A stretch of DNA of 7,258 nucleotides from CAZBEJ01 sp964521305 (GTDB taxonomy: Bacteria > Patescibacteriota > Microgenomatia > UBA1406 > GWC2-37-13). Of this stretch, positions 5,732 through 7,258 are shown piece by piece (position 1 is the stretch's first letter; every line of letters begins with the position of its first letter). Under the pieces are notes generated by a model, which was not told where the DNA came from, did not search any database, and was given only the letters and a program-made list of their open reading frames with translations. The stretch covers positions 1-7,258 of the forward strand of contig CAZFQZ010000035.1 of the NCBI GenBank assembly GCA_964521305.1, written 5' to 3'. A program made the translations under genes and the position numbers.

Positions 5732-6510
5732 ATTATTTTGGCAAGCATAAGGTATTGGGAACGAAGATAACCGCCTGCAATTATGATTATGTAATCCAGG
5801 AAGCTGCTGTCGCCTTAAAAAAGAAGCGAACATTGACAATTGCGCCTATTGCAACACACCCAATCGTTGAAGCCCTGTTTAATTACGCATTCCAGAAGCA
5901 ATTAAATACGGCTGATTTAATCGTTCCTGACAGCCAATATGTCAGGTGGGCCTTGTGGGTGCTTTATGGGATATGCCTGCCTGATAGGGTATATGGATTT
6001 ACATTGTTAAAAATGCTTTTTTCGATGGCAGAGCACAATAACTGGAAGACGTGTTTAATTGGTAATGAGATTAATCGTATTTCCGACGAAATATCTTTAT
6101 TATATCCCGGCCTGTTGCTTACGGAATCTGTCGAGATGCACAAAAAAAAACTTTCATACCAGCAAATAGGGCAAATTAATAGCCGACTGGCGAAAATAAA
6201 ACCCGATATAATTATTATTGGCATAGGATCACCTGCACAACACATACTTATGTCACATATTTCAAATAATAAAAGTTTAATTATGGCGGTTGGTGCGGCA
6301 CTTAATTTCATTACAGACACCAAACTCCAGGCTCCCAAATGGATGCAGGATTCCGGTTTTGAATGGTTTTATAGATTTATGAAAGAACCGGGAAGATTAT
6401 GGAAGCGGTATCTTCTTTTCGGTCCTGCTTTTATCATTGCAATATTAGTGCAAAAAGCAGGTCGATTATTGAATGTTGCTAACCTGAAATCCTTCAAAAG
6501 TATAGTTTGA
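5728..6510 (+). CDS. WecG/TagA/CpsF family glycosyltransferase (GT26)
   Basis: A 260-residue glycosyltransferase of family GT26, whose members add a sugar such as ManNAc or ManNAcA to a polyprenol-diphosphate-linked acceptor on the cytoplasmic membrane face. Visible motifs are V-L-G-T-K-I at 9-14, A-T-H-P (42-45), V-P-D-S-Q-Y-V-R-W-A (66-75), D-R-V-Y-G-F (86-91), I-G-I-G-S-P-A-Q-H (164-172), V-G-A-A-L-N-F (188-194) and a C-terminal block with M-Q-D-S-G-F-E-W-F-Y-R (206-216), E-P-G-R-L-W-K-R-Y. The basic, partly hydrophobic tail (about 223-247) fits the membrane-binding appendage of TagA. Two motif changes stand out: the family's usual P-D-G is P-D-S, and the usual P-K-Q-E is P-A-Q-H. Donor preference may therefore differ. 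The start overlaps the epimerase stop by 4 bp, giving translational coupling, with a weak GGGG five bases upstream. The last 45 bp overlap the convergent downstream gene. Confidence 0.86.
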   Translation: MNYFGKHKVLGTKITACNYDYVIQEAAVALKKKRTLTIAPIATHPIVEALFNYAFQKQLNTADLIVPDSQYVRWALWVLYGICLPDRVYGFTLLKMLFSMAEHNNWKTCLIGNEINRISDEISLLYPGLLLTESVEMHKKKLSYQQIGQINSRLAKIKPDIIIIGIGSPAQHILMSHISNNKSLIMAVGAALNFITDTKLQAPKWMQDSGFEWFYRFMKEPGRLWKRYLLFGPAFIIAILVQKAGRLLNVANLKSFKSIV

Positions 6511-7258
6511 GGTAGATACTCCCAGCGGAGCACCGATTTTTACGCCTTGGCCGTCACCAAAAAAATATTGATTGTCTTTTTTCTCGAGTTTTATCTTTGC
6601 TTTTACTACAATATTCTGCAGGACATCGGAGGGGTGGTTATTCAAATTTCCATACAGATCGGGTGAAACAATCTCTATGGGCTGCAAAGATTTACTGATG
6701 ACTTGGAATACGGTTTCTTCTCCGTTGAAATACGTTCCGCCCACATCAATATTGTTATACATATAGGGATTATCTTGTCTATATCCACCTTGATCAGTCA
6801 GGGTGATGATTTTCGTTACATACATGTTTTTAATGGGTTTTCGGCTCAATTCGATTATCGATCCTGTTATCTCCGACGAGCTGAAATTGATATTGATTGC
6901 CGATCCGACCGCAAGGTCAGAACGGTTATATACGAATTTTTTTGTCCGATTGTTGTAACCAGCACGTAATTTTACAATAAGATAAATATCGTATTGATCA
7001 TTATGGGCGCCGGTATTGTAGGAAAAGTACGGATAATAGGTTACGCTCAAAACTTCTGCAGTCGGTTGTCCAAGAAGATTATATTCCTTGTCGCCGACTT
7101 TAATGCCTTTTGCAAACCACAGGTTTGGTTTTTCAAAGGAAGCCCACCACAGTCCTTGACCCAATTCTATTTTTGCATAGACCTCATATGGTTTTGAGAA
7201 GACGAACTGAATCGCGACATATCCGCATACGAAAACTATAACAGCAAAAAAAACCGAC
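6466..7258 (-). CDS. Membrane-anchored extracytoplasmic protein with two DUF4330-like repeats (5' end outside window)
   Basis: The frame is open from the right edge (first full codon at 7257) to TAA at 6468-6466, giving 263 visible residues. Residues 2-20 are a hydrophobic helix (F-F-A-V-I-V-F-V-C-G-Y-V-A-I) that should anchor the N-terminus, followed by a beta-rich, Cys-free domain expected outside the cytoplasm. It holds two related modules, about 42-138 and 145-262. Each starts with I-x-V-G-x-x-Y/F and ends with a G-[SA]-x-x-x-[IV]-x-[FT]-[ST]-S-x-x-[IF]-x-G-x-x-[IV] segment, which resembles the end of DUF4330. TTG 7164 is not a convincing start, because the frame with its membrane helix continues upstream of it; no ATG or GTG start lies in frame before the edge. 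Function is unknown. The position beside the glycosyltransferases suggests an accessory role in surface glycan assembly, which is inference. Confidence 0.6.
   Translation of the reverse strand, partial: SVFFAVIVFVCGYVAIQFVFSKPYEVYAKIELGQGLWWASFEKPNLWFAKGIKVGDKEYNLLGQPTAEVLSVTYYPYFSYNTGAHNDQYDIYLIVKLRAGYNNRTKKFVYNRSDLAVGSAININFSSSEITGSIIELSRKPIKNMYVTKIITLTDQGGYRQDNPYMYNNIDVGGTYFNGEETVFQVISKSLQPIEIVSPDLYGNLNNHPSDVLQNIVVKAKIKLEKKDNQYFFGDGQGVKIGAPLGVSTSNYTFEGFQVSNIQ
6472..7134 (-). repeat. Internal duplication: two DUF4330-like modules
   Basis: Module 1 is encoded at 7134-6844 and module 2 at 6825-6472 (minus strand). The best-matching parts are I-K-V-G-D-K-E-Y against I-D-V-G-G-T-Y-F near the starts, and LAVGSAININFSSSEITG against VKIGAPLGVSTSNYTFEG near the ends. 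Identity is low, so the duplication is old and is visible only at protein level. Module 2 carries a longer linker before its final hairpin. Confidence 0.45.

Noticed and set aside
5964..6338. 124-codon minus-strand ORF inside the GT26 gene
   Set aside because: Its apparent hydrophobic and Cys-rich segments are the reverse complement of conserved GT26 motifs, so it is a shadow frame.
1..7258. CRISPR array, tRNA, rRNA, transposase or integrase
   Set aside because: No spaced direct repeats, tRNA-like CCA or T-loop sequence, or transposase/integrase motifs were seen on either strand.

Overview
This window looks like a cell-surface polysaccharide (glycan assembly) locus from an AT-rich bacterium with compact genes. 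Almost no start codon has a Shine-Dalgarno sequence. That, the remnants of a DUF6922/AbiEii-type gene pair, and the sequence style of the WecG/TagA and DUF4330-like proteins best fit Patescibacteria (CPR, perhaps Microgenomates-like). The placement is inference from remembered family resemblance and is not certain.

Left flank (1-542): a gene graveyard. A DUF6922-like gene runs off the left edge on the minus strand. Divergent to it is a 40-codon ORF that reads like the start of a second DUF6922 protein joined to the tail of an AbiEii-type nucleotidyltransferase. It is followed by a candidate promoter with a 13-bp palindrome, a 14-codon start resembling a CinA/molybdopterin-binding protein, and a second AbiEii-like tail.

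Core (543-6510): an O-antigen polymerase/ligase-like membrane protein with a C-terminal helical tail (+); a GT4 glycosyltransferase (-), convergent with it across 4 bp; a second, distinct O-antigen polymerase/ligase-like protein (+), divergent from the GT4 across about 7-19 bp; a decayed DUF5989-like small membrane protein with two in-frame stops; a tiny ORF; then a two-gene operon of an extended-SDR epimerase resembling GDP-mannose 3,5-epimerase and a WecG/TagA/CpsF (GT26) glycosyltransferase, with a 4-bp ATGA overlap.

Right flank (6466-7258): a minus-strand, membrane-anchored extracytoplasmic protein with two DUF4330-like repeats. Its 3' end overlaps the GT26 gene by 45 bp and its 5' end lies outside the window.

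Working model (inference): the epimerase makes or modifies a nucleotide sugar, the GT26 and GT4 enzymes build a lipid-linked oligosaccharide, and the two Wzy/WaaL-like proteins polymerise it and transfer it to an acceptor. The DUF4330-like protein may be an accessory factor outside the membrane. I found no CRISPR array, RNA gene, insertion sequence or convincing terminator. I do not see a clear, previously undescribed system. The most unusual items are the chimeric DUF6922/AbiEii remnant, the double-stop DUF5989 relic and the duplicated DUF4330-like protein.
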